A stretch of 22,696 bases of DNA from an uncultured Actinomycetes bacterium (lineage in GTDB: Bacteria; Actinomycetota; Actinomycetes; S36-B12). The stretch spans positions 1 through 22,696 of the forward strand of contig CAIXFB010000068.1 in NCBI GenBank assembly GCA_903918595.1, in the 5' to 3' direction. The translations under genes were made by a program, and so were the position numbers. The number at the start of each line of letters is the position of its first letter. Within the stretch, counting starts at the first letter, position 1. This document shows positions 15,659-22,044 of this stretch, piece by piece. Under the pieces are notes generated by a model, which saw only the letters and a list, made by a program, of their open reading frames with translations, did not search any database and was not told where the DNA came from.

Positions 15659-17008
15659 TCAGGCGGTTGCTTCGAAAGCGTTCTCCAAGATTGTGAGACC
15701 AGCCTCGAGCAGGTGCTTGGGCATGGTCAGCGGTGGCAAGAATCGGAATACGTTTCCGTAAGTACCCGTTGTCAGCGTCACAACACCATGCGAGTGGCAG
15801 TACTTGTTCAATGCGGCTGCTCGCTCAGGATCGGGCTCCATTGTTCCGGGTTTCACCAGCTCAATAGCGATCATCGCACCACGACCGCGAATGTCACCGA
15901 TGGTGGGATGATTCTCGGCCATTGCCTTCAGGCGGGGCATCATCACGGCTTCGACCTCGAGGGCCAGAGCAGGGGCGTCGTTCTGTTCCATCCAAGAAAT
16001 TGCGCCGAGCGCAGCTGCGCACGCGACCGGGTTTCCGCCGTATGTTCCGCCGAGACCACCCGCGTGCACTGAATCCATCATTTCCGCACGACCGGTGACC
16101 GCAGCCAGTGGCATTCCACCGGCTATTCCTTTTGCAGTGGTGATGAGATCAGGAACCACGCCATCGTGCTCGCAGGCGAACCACTGGCCAGTACGGCAAA
16201 AACCTGACTGGATCTCATCGGCGATGAAAACGATGCCGTTCGCAGTCGCAAACTCGGACATAGCTGAGAGGTATCCGGGTGCAGGGACGATGAAGCCGCC
16301 CTCACCTTGCACAGGTTCGATGACGATCGCCGCAACGTTCCTTGCCCCGATCTCCTTTTCAATCCTTGTGGTGGCCCACTGAGCAACCTCGGCTCCGCCG
16401 TGCGGTCCGTCTCTGAAGGGATAGGAAGCAGGCACGCGGTAGATCTCAGGAGCAAATGGACCGAAGTTGTGCTTGTAGGGCATCGACTTTGCCGTCATGC
16501 CCATAGTCAAATTTGTGCGTCCGTGGTAGCCGTGTTCGAGGACCACGACTGCCTGTCGACCGGTGTAGCATCGCGCGATTTTGACCGCATTTTCGATGGC
16601 CTCTGCACCTGAGTTAAACAGCGCCGAGCGCTTTTCGTGATCGCCCGGGGTGAGTCGGTTCAATGCCTCGCACACCTGCACGTAACCCTCGTACGGCGTG
16701 ACCATAAAGCAGGTGTGAGTGAACTCGGAAATCTGCTTGGTGACCCCGGCAACAACTTCGGGATTCCCGTTGCCAACGGTGGTGACAGCAATGCCTGAGC
16801 CGAAGTCGATCAAGTGGTTGTCATCGACATCTACCAAGATGCCGCCACCGGCGCGGGTAATGAATACGGGCAAAGTTACCCCAACGCCGGCAGAAACGGC
16901 ATCGGTTTTGCGAGCGAGCAGCGCTTGAGACCGGGGGCCGGGAACGTCGGTAACGAGTCGAAGTTCTTGCGTCACGTCGTTATCTGTGCGCTCAGGGGTG
17001 ATGGTCAT
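15659..17008 (-). CDS. gabT: 4-aminobutyrate (omega-amino acid) transaminase
   Basis: 449 aa class III aminotransferase, the standard length of actinobacterial GabT. It moves the amino group of GABA to 2-oxoglutarate, giving succinate semialdehyde and glutamate. Marks: FNSGAEAIENAVKIAR at 131-146, YHGRTNLTMG, EPVQGEGGF, the PLP-ring aspartate Asp264 in FIADEIQSGF, and the Schiff-base Lys293 in TTAKGIAGG. The ATG at 17008 has an adjacent AGGAG (minus strand). It runs head-to-head with the ALDH at 17076 over a 67-base control region and tail-to-tail with the gene ending at 15658. GABA transaminases often accept beta-alanine, and no other omega-transaminase is in the window, so it may also supply malonate semialdehyde to mmsA; that part is inference. 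Confidence 0.93.
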   Translation of the reverse strand: MTITPERTDNDVTQELRLVTDVPGPRSQALLARKTDAVSAGVGVTLPVFITRAGGGILVDVDDNHLIDFGSGIAVTTVGNGNPEVVAGVTKQISEFTHTCFMVTPYEGYVQVCEALNRLTPGDHEKRSALFNSGAEAIENAVKIARCYTGRQAVVVLEHGYHGRTNLTMGMTAKSMPYKHNFGPFAPEIYRVPASYPFRDGPHGGAEVAQWATTRIEKEIGARNVAAIVIEPVQGEGGFIVPAPGYLSAMSEFATANGIVFIADEIQSGFCRTGQWFACEHDGVVPDLITTAKGIAGGMPLAAVTGRAEMMDSVHAGGLGGTYGGNPVACAAALGAISWMEQNDAPALALEVEAVMMPRLKAMAENHPTIGDIRGRGAMIAIELVKPGTMEPDPERAAALNKYCHSHGVVTLTTGTYGNVFRFLPPLTMPKHLLEAGLTILENAFEATA

Positions 17009-17031
17009 GCTCGCTCCTCGTCAGTGCAGTG

Positions 17032-17054
17032 GGTGGGTGCAGAGTACACCCACC
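17032..17054. promoter_or_regulatory. Perfect inverted repeat in the gabT / ALDH divergent promoter
   Basis: GGTGGGTG (17032-17039) and CACCCACC (17047-17054) are exact inverse complements with a 7-base spacer, CAGAGTA. The repeat lies between the two divergent starts at 17008 and 17076. The spacer read on the minus strand holds TACTCT (17046-17041), a TANNNT-type -10 candidate for gabT, and the repeat ends 8 bases before the plus-strand -10 candidate at 17063. A dimeric regulator bound here could therefore control both genes. It could also be a hairpin in a transcript, but the location favours an operator. Confidence 0.5.
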
Positions 17055-17062
17055 TGGGTTTG

Positions 17063-17068
17063 TACGTT
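17063..17068 (+). promoter_or_regulatory. -10 element of a probable leaderless promoter for the ALDH at 17076
   Basis: TACGTT fits the actinobacterial TANNNT -10 consensus and ends exactly seven bases before the ATG at 17076. No Shine-Dalgarno sequence is present between them. This is the usual geometry for transcripts that begin at the start codon. No clear -35 box is seen. Confidence 0.4.
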
Positions 17069-17075
17069 TGGTTTC

Positions 17076-18554
17076 ATGAGCGCCTCCAGCACGAGCCAAT
17101 TTGATCCTTCTTTTGTCCGAGAGTGGCCAGCGTGGATAGCCGGATCCGCATGGACGGGTGGCACCCCCATGGAAGTCCGTCACCCGGGCGATAACTCGCT
17201 GGTGGGAACGGTGAGTGTGCCCGATGCAGCAGCTGTTGAACGCGCGCTTGACGCTGCGTGGCAGGTGCGCCGGACTGCTCAAGCAACGACAGCTGCCCAG
17301 CGAGCTGCAGCCCTGACCCACGTGTCTCGGCGGCTGGAAGAACGAGTCGATGAAGTGGCGGCTCTGATCACCGCAGAAAATGGCAAACCCATCACATGGG
17401 CTCGCGCTGAAGCCACGCGGGCAGCATCAACTTTTCGCTGGGCGGCTGAAGAGGCGCGACGATTCAACGGTGAATTCCAACGGTTAGACACGGAGGCCAA
17501 TACCGCGGGCCGAGCCGCAATCATCCGCAGATTTCCATACGGCCCGGTTCTTGGAATTTCGCCATTCAACTTTCCCGTAAACCTGGTTGCCCACAAAATT
17601 GCGCCCGCCTTGGCCGTGGGTGCACCAATAATCATTAAGCCAGCTCCCGCCACGCCTTTGGGATCTTTACTCTTAGGTGAATTGCTCGCCGAGACAGATT
17701 TGCCCGCTGGCATGTTTTCCGTTCTGCCCGTCGGAAATGAAGTAGCCCCTGCACTTGTGGCCGACCCACGTCTTCCGGTTATTTCCTTCACTGGCTCAGA
17801 AACTGTGGGCTTTACTATCAAACGCGACGTTCCCACGAAACATGTAATCCTTGAACTGGGCGGCAACGCTGCTGCCATCGTTCTCGCTGACTACAGCTCA
17901 CCCAAGGATCTCGAGTGGGCCGTGCAGCGCATTGCCATGTTTGGCAATTCGCAAGCCGGACAAACATGCGTGTCCGTGCAGCGAGTTTTTGTTGCCGATG
18001 AGATTGCTGACGAATTCACTTCTTTGCTCGTTCATGAGATAGCAAACCTGCCAAGTGGTTCACCATGGGATCCGGCGACGGTCGTGGGCCCCATGATCCA
18101 CGAACCCGCAGCGATAAGGGTTGAGGAATGGATTTCTGAGGCGGTGGAGGCCGGAGCAACGGTCTTGGCGGGTGGACGGCGCACCGGCACGTTCGTGGAT
18201 GCAACGCTGCTTGTCGATGTGGATCCGCGAGTTCGAGTTGCCTGCGAAGAGGTATTTGGTCCTGTGATGTCGATCCAGCGAATCAGTGGATTGGAGGAAG
18301 GGATCGCCCTCGTTAATGATTCACGGTTCGGGTTGCAAACAGGAGTCTTTACCCATGACCTCACCTCGATTTTCCGTGCCCACCGCGAACTCGAGGTTGG
18401 GGGAGTGATTATTGGCGATGCGCCGACTTTCAGAGCGGATCAAATGCCCTATGGGGGCATCAAATCCTCGGGCGTTGGGCGTGAGGGATTGCGCTTCGCC
18501 ATGCAGGATCTGACCTATGACAAGGTGCTTGTCCTTACAGGAATCGATCTGTAA
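17076..18554 (+). CDS. NAD(P)-dependent aldehyde dehydrogenase, probable succinate-semialdehyde dehydrogenase
   Basis: 492 aa ALDH with a full catalytic set: Asn165 in SPFNFP, Glu260 in ILELGGN, Cys298 in QAGQTCVS, plus FTGSETVG at 238-245 and the C-terminal YGGIKSSGVGREG. Expected role: succinate semialdehyde from the divergent GABA transaminase to succinate. The GQTCVSVQRV cysteine region and LGGNAAAIV also occur in lactaldehyde- and phosphonoacetaldehyde-type enzymes, so the substrate rests mainly on its neighbour. The start is the ATG at 17076; the frame is open upstream to 16986, but that part overlaps the transaminase start. There is no ribosome site but a -10-like hexamer seven bases upstream, so translation is probably leaderless. 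It shares a 67-base control region, including an inverted repeat, with gabT. Confidence 0.82.
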   Translation: MSASSTSQFDPSFVREWPAWIAGSAWTGGTPMEVRHPGDNSLVGTVSVPDAAAVERALDAAWQVRRTAQATTAAQRAAALTHVSRRLEERVDEVAALITAENGKPITWARAEATRAASTFRWAAEEARRFNGEFQRLDTEANTAGRAAIIRRFPYGPVLGISPFNFPVNLVAHKIAPALAVGAPIIIKPAPATPLGSLLLGELLAETDLPAGMFSVLPVGNEVAPALVADPRLPVISFTGSETVGFTIKRDVPTKHVILELGGNAAAIVLADYSSPKDLEWAVQRIAMFGNSQAGQTCVSVQRVFVADEIADEFTSLLVHEIANLPSGSPWDPATVVGPMIHEPAAIRVEEWISEAVEAGATVLAGGRRTGTFVDATLLVDVDPRVRVACEEVFGPVMSIQRISGLEEGIALVNDSRFGLQTGVFTHDLTSIFRAHRELEVGGVIIGDAPTFRADQMPYGGIKSSGVGREGLRFAMQDLTYDKVLVLTGIDL

Positions 18555-18566
18555 GCCCTGCCTCGA

Positions 18567-18572
18567 TAGACT
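18567..18572 (+). promoter_or_regulatory. -10 element of a probable leaderless promoter for the small gene at 18579
   Basis: TAGACT matches TANNNT and ends six bases before the ATG at 18579. CTGGG just before the ATG is too close for a Shine-Dalgarno. The gene therefore probably has its own promoter within the 24-base gap after the ALDH stop. Confidence 0.4.
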
Positions 18573-18578
18573 CTGGGT

Positions 18579-18878
18579 ATGACTTCTGCATCTGGATCAA
18601 TTGACATCAACGGCGCTCACCTCAATCACCGGCAGCACCGAACGCTTGAGGCGCTTTTCTCGCACCCAACGCCGCATAACCTGCACTGGGCTGAGGTGCG
18701 GCACCTCTTCGAGGCGGTTGGGGGCGTCACCGAGGAGCACAACGGACACATCCGCATTTCGGTGGGCGAGAGCGCCGAGATGTTTGATCCCAATCATGGC
18801 AAGGATCTGACTACCGAACAGGTAGTTGACCTGCGCCGGATGCTGAAGGACTCCGGGTTCGACCCGTCAGCTGCCTAG
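18579..18878 (+). CDS. Small protein with HicA-like fold signature, function unknown
   Basis: 99 aa, acidic, no signal or membrane segment. I do not recognise a characterised homologue. The pattern LEALFSHPTPHNLHWAEVRHLFEAVGG, then GHIRISVGESAEMFDP, then DLTTEQVVDLRRMLKDSGF recalls short actinobacterial proteins with a HicA-like (double-stranded-RNA-binding-like) core. There is no HicB-like antitoxin beside it: the next gene encodes a different domain. A working toxin role is therefore doubtful, and an RNA-binding or housekeeping role is equally possible. Coding is supported by a clean frame, a promoter-like hexamer at the start and no overlap with neighbours. It sits between the GABA-type ALDH and the release-factor-like gene. 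Confidence 0.7.
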   Translation: MTSASGSIDINGAHLNHRQHRTLEALFSHPTPHNLHWAEVRHLFEAVGGVTEEHNGHIRISVGESAEMFDPNHGKDLTTEQVVDLRRMLKDSGFDPSAA

Positions 18879-18939
18879 GTACACAGCACGCCGCCATTTA
18901 GCCACACACCAACATTTCCCAAACTCAGAGAGCGAGCAC

Positions 18940-19395
18940 ATGAGTCATCAAGAAGTTGCCGAAGGCGTACTAGCAGTGGTGGCGATTGATTTCCACCAAA
19001 CTCGAGCTTTCGAGTTGGAAACCGATGACGCGGGTCGCCCGGTCAAGGTAGTTGCCGAAGACCCCATGGGCTATTTTCACAAATTGCATACCAAAGCCGG
19101 CACACCTGAAGGTTTCTACCTCGCAGATAGTGATGAGTACTGGAAGGCCATCGCCCGCGCGCTGCACAAGGCGTCTTCGATTCTCCTTCTCGGCCATGGA
19201 ACCGGTAAGTCCAATGCCAGCCACCACTTCATCGCATACGTCGAAAAGCATGAAAGTGATCTGGCTGCAAAAATCGTTGGCGATGTGCGATGCGATATTG
19301 ATGATCTGACCAACGCGCAGGTGCTTCGCTTGGGTCAGCAATTCTTCGACATGGCTCCTGCACGCGACAACGGTGACAACTACCGAAGCGAATAA
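18940..19395 (+). CDS. Stand-alone release-factor/Pelota-like (baeRF-type) small protein
   Basis: 151 aa, cytoplasmic. The frame shows VAVVAIDFHQTRAFELE near the start, HKLHTKAG in the middle, then ARALHKASSILLLGHGTGKSN and FIAYVEKHESDLAAKIVGDV, DDLTNAQVLRLGQQFF. This order (an early strand ending in an Asp-His pair, a glycine-rich loop, then an A-x-K-I-V-G strand) matches short bacterial proteins annotated as translational machinery protein, which carry a domain related to archaeal/eukaryal release factor eRF1 and Pelota. Family function in bacteria is largely untested; a ribosome-linked role is inference. The ATG at 18940 has a GAGAGCGAG ribosome region. It precedes dxr by 22 bases and could be co-transcribed with it. 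Confidence 0.72.
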   Translation: MSHQEVAEGVLAVVAIDFHQTRAFELETDDAGRPVKVVAEDPMGYFHKLHTKAGTPEGFYLADSDEYWKAIARALHKASSILLLGHGTGKSNASHHFIAYVEKHESDLAAKIVGDVRCDIDDLTNAQVLRLGQQFFDMAPARDNGDNYRSE

Positions 19396-19417
19396 CTAGG
19401 TAGTTTGGGTATCGGGA

Positions 19418-20668
19418 GTGCACGTGACTGGCCTCGATGCACCTATCCGAGTGGCAATTCTGGGAAGCACAGGTTCCATCGGCACCCAAGCACTCGACAT
19501 CATTGCGCGAAATCCAGATCGGTTTGTTGTAGTCGGACTGGCGGCCGGGGGCGGTCAAGTAGAACTACTTGCCGAGCAGGTCATCTTGTTTGGACCAACT
19601 GTCGTTGGGATCGCCGCTGCGAGCGCGGTATCTGATCTGCAGCTCCGTCTCTACGCCCACGCGCAGGCGAATGGGTTCGCGCTGGGCACTGGTGAACTTC
19701 CCCAGTTATTGGCCGGGCCTGACGCAGCGACCCTGGTTGCCGGGATGGAATGCGACGTGGTGCTCAATGGCATGGCAGGTGCTGCTGGGCTGGAGCCGAC
19801 CATGGCTGCCCTCTCGGCGGGAAATCGCCTCGCACTGGCAAATAAGGAGTCGTTGATCATCGGCGGCCCGCTCGTGCGGAGAATGGCAGCGCCTGGCCAG
19901 ATTGTTCCTGTTGACTCAGAGCACTCAGCACTGGCACAGGCCCTTCGAGGTGAGTCAGTGCAAGACATTGACCGACTTATTCTCACCGCTAGCGGGGGGC
20001 CGTTCCGTGGCTGGACTCGGGAGGAACTCACCGGTGTCACCCCGCAGCAGGCACTCGCGCATCCGACCTGGTCGATGGGTCCACTGGTCACTATCAACTC
20101 GGCCACGATGGTCAATAAGGGTCTAGAGCTCATTGAAGCCCACCTTCTTTTTGATATTCCATTGGACCGAATTGACGTAGTTGTGCACCCGCAATCGGTG
20201 GTGCACTCGATGGTGCAATTTGTTGATGGATCCACGATGGCGCAGGCGAGCCCACCAGATATGCGAATCCCAATCGCGCTTGGCCTGGGTTGGCCTGAGC
20301 GGGTTCCGCAAGTTGCACCGCCATGCAGCTGGACCGCCCCCACATCGTGGGATTTCTTTCCACTTGATGATGAAGCATTTCCTGCAGTAGGGCTCGCTCG
20401 AATGGCTGGTGCAGCGGGTGGGAGCGCACCAGCCGTGTTCAACGGCGCCGACGAGGCGTGTGTTGCAGCTTTCCTCGCTGGACAGATTTCATTCACCTCA
20501 ATCGTGGAGATCATCGGCCGTGTTCTTCGCGAGCATCTTGCTGAGGGTGGACCTGCTGGTCCCCGTGGATCAGCGTTCATTGACGGGAACAACGTGAGTC
20601 TCCCGGACGTCCTAGCTGCAGATAGCTGGGCTCGAGAGCGTGCCCGCATGATGGTGGCCGGGGAGTGA
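19418..20668 (+). CDS. dxr: 1-deoxy-D-xylulose 5-phosphate reductoisomerase
   Basis: 416 aa, slightly longer than the roughly 390-400 typical of the family. It converts DXP to 2-C-methyl-D-erythritol 4-phosphate with NADPH, the committed step of the MEP isoprenoid route. Marks: NADPH loop GSTGSIG at 16-22, ALANKESLI, metal-binding PVDSEHSA, LTASGGPFRGW, HPTWSMGPLVTINSATMVNKG and VHPQSVVHSMVQF. The start may be the GTG at 19418 or the GTG at 19424; CGGGAG at 19414-19419 favours the second, while TAGTTT at 19401-19406 could serve as a -10 for a very short leader. Its TGA (20666-20668) overlaps the GGGAG ribosome site of the protease gene, so the two are translationally close. Confidence 0.95.
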   Translation: MHVTGLDAPIRVAILGSTGSIGTQALDIIARNPDRFVVVGLAAGGGQVELLAEQVILFGPTVVGIAAASAVSDLQLRLYAHAQANGFALGTGELPQLLAGPDAATLVAGMECDVVLNGMAGAAGLEPTMAALSAGNRLALANKESLIIGGPLVRRMAAPGQIVPVDSEHSALAQALRGESVQDIDRLILTASGGPFRGWTREELTGVTPQQALAHPTWSMGPLVTINSATMVNKGLELIEAHLLFDIPLDRIDVVVHPQSVVHSMVQFVDGSTMAQASPPDMRIPIALGLGWPERVPQVAPPCSWTAPTSWDFFPLDDEAFPAVGLARMAGAAGGSAPAVFNGADEACVAAFLAGQISFTSIVEIIGRVLREHLAEGGPAGPRGSAFIDGNNVSLPDVLAADSWARERARMMVAGE

Positions 20669-20670
20669 AC

Positions 20671-21993
20671 ATGCTCGAGGTTTTCGGGATTGTGCTGTTC
20701 ATTCTGTTGATTGGCGGCTCAATCGCGCTGCACGAAATAGGGCATTTGGTTCCGGCGAAGAAGTTTGGAGTCCGGGTTACCGATTACATGGTGGGGTTTG
20801 GTCCAACCATCTGGTCTCGAACTCGTGGTGAAACTCGATATGGCTTAAAGGCGTTTCCTGTCGGCGGGTATATCCGCATGATTGGAATGATTCCACCCGC
20901 CAAGGATGACCCGTCGGGTACGGCGAGAACTATGACCACCGGACGCTTTGCAATGCTCATCGCAGATGCTCGCCGCACGTCACTTGAAGAAGTGGGCCCC
21001 GGCGATGAGGGCAGACTCTTCTACCAACTGCCCGTCCACAAGCGAGTCATCATCATGCTCGGTGGTCCGCTGATGAACCTCGCACTGGCATTTGTGCTTT
21101 TTGCAATTGTCCTCGTGGGCATCGGGCTTCCTCAGCCAACATTGCAGGTCGATGCGGTAGTTCCATGTACTCCCTCTACGGCGCAGCCGAGTGGAGAAAC
21201 TCTCCCCTCGGGCGATTGCCCGGCTGGGAGTGCGCCTACTCCAGCCGCCGAGGCAGGCCTCTTGCCCTCAGACACCATCGTGTCGGTTGGGTCAGTGCAG
21301 GCATCCACATGGGAAGACGTGAGTTCCTGGATTAGGTCTCAGGGTGGGGTCCAAACAAGTGTCACCGTTGATCGAGATGGGCAAATTCTGCAATTGCCGA
21401 TCACCATTGCCACGGCAGATCGTCCGGTCATTGATGTGGAAGGGACGCCGACCGGAGAAGTCGAATCAGTTGGGTTCCTCGGCGTCCGACCGGCCTTTGA
21501 ATATGTCGGACTTCCTGCAACTGCAGTGCCCGGTTACATGTGGGACATCACAGTGCGATCGGCAGTGGCCCTTGTCACCCTGCCTGTCCGCCTCTATGAA
21601 CTTGTCACGGAGACCTTGATCGGTGGGCAAGAGCGCGATATCGACGGCCCCGTGAGTGTCGTGGGAGCAAGCCGGCTGGGTGGCGAAATTGTCGCCATGG
21701 ATGAGCCGATTGCAGGAAAATTTGCAACCTTCCTGGGTCTCATCGCGTCATTGAATCTTTTCTTATTCTTATTCAACCTGCTCCCGATCCTGCCACTTGA
21801 TGGCGGGCACGTAGCTGGAGCACTGTATGAAGGCAGTCGCCGACAGGTTGCCAAGGCCCGACGCAAACCCGATCCAGGGCCGGTAGATGTCGCTCGATTG
21901 CTACCGGTGGCGTATGTCGTTGCCGGAGTTCTGCTCGTCGCTGGCGTGATTGTGATCTGGGCAGATCTGATCAAGCCGATCTCTCTGGGCTAA
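20671..21993 (+). CDS. Membrane zinc site-2 protease, Rip1/RseP family (M50)
   Basis: 440 aa. Zinc motif HEIGH at 21-25 lies in the first membrane segment; the second active-site motif LPLDGGH (Asp377) lies in the C-terminal membrane block LNLFLFLFNLLPILPLDGG. A PDZ domain occupies roughly residues 190-270, preceded by a short Ser/Pro/Ala-rich stretch with two cysteines (about 167-186), a kind of insert I recall from actinobacterial members. The family cleaves membrane-bound anti-sigma factors and other clients within the membrane. The mycobacterial counterpart Rip1 lies in the same dxr - protease - ispG order. I chose the ATG at 20671 with GGGGAG upstream; a GTG at 20665 is the alternative. 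A hairpin follows the stop. Confidence 0.92.
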   Translation: MLEVFGIVLFILLIGGSIALHEIGHLVPAKKFGVRVTDYMVGFGPTIWSRTRGETRYGLKAFPVGGYIRMIGMIPPAKDDPSGTARTMTTGRFAMLIADARRTSLEEVGPGDEGRLFYQLPVHKRVIIMLGGPLMNLALAFVLFAIVLVGIGLPQPTLQVDAVVPCTPSTAQPSGETLPSGDCPAGSAPTPAAEAGLLPSDTIVSVGSVQASTWEDVSSWIRSQGGVQTSVTVDRDGQILQLPITIATADRPVIDVEGTPTGEVESVGFLGVRPAFEYVGLPATAVPGYMWDITVRSAVALVTLPVRLYELVTETLIGGQERDIDGPVSVVGASRLGGEIVAMDEPIAGKFATFLGLIASLNLFLFLFNLLPILPLDGGHVAGALYEGSRRQVAKARRKPDPGPVDVARLLPVAYVVAGVLLVAGVIVIWADLIKPISLG

Positions 21994-21995
21994 AT

Positions 21996-22011
21996 CTCAG
22001 GGCGTCCTGAG
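21996..22011 (+). other. Hairpin directly after the protease stop codon
   Basis: CTCAGG (21996-22001) and CCTGAG (22006-22011) form a perfect 6-bp stem with a 4-base loop GCGT, starting two bases after the TAA. No T-run follows, so it is not a textbook intrinsic terminator. It may partly separate the dxr-protease transcript from ispG, which seems to have its own promoter. Confidence 0.35.
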
Positions 22012-22032
22012 GCTGATGCGATGAGAAGCCTT

Positions 22033-22038
22033 CATAAT
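22033..22038 (+). promoter_or_regulatory. -10 element of a probable leaderless promoter for ispG
   Basis: CATAAT differs from TATAAT by one base and ends six bases before the GTG at 22045. The intervening GGGGGA is too close to the GTG to act as a normal ribosome site. The layout is the same as at 17063 and 18567. No clear -35 is seen. Confidence 0.45.
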
Positions 22039-22044
22039 GGGGGA

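Noticed and set aside
17279..17878. Minus-strand open frame of 199 codons
   Set aside because: It is antisense to the ALDH at 17076 and low in complexity (Ala/Ser/Arg rich), so it is taken as a shadow.
18579..19395. Toxin-antitoxin pair
   Set aside because: The first product is only loosely HicA-like and the second resembles a release-factor domain, not an antitoxin. The genes are 61 bases apart rather than overlapping.
19651..20649. Long open frame (332 codons) on the minus strand
   Set aside because: It lies wholly inside dxr, which has all family motifs. The translation is rich in Ser/Arg/Pro/Ala with no recognisable domain, as expected for an antisense shadow in G/C-rich DNA.
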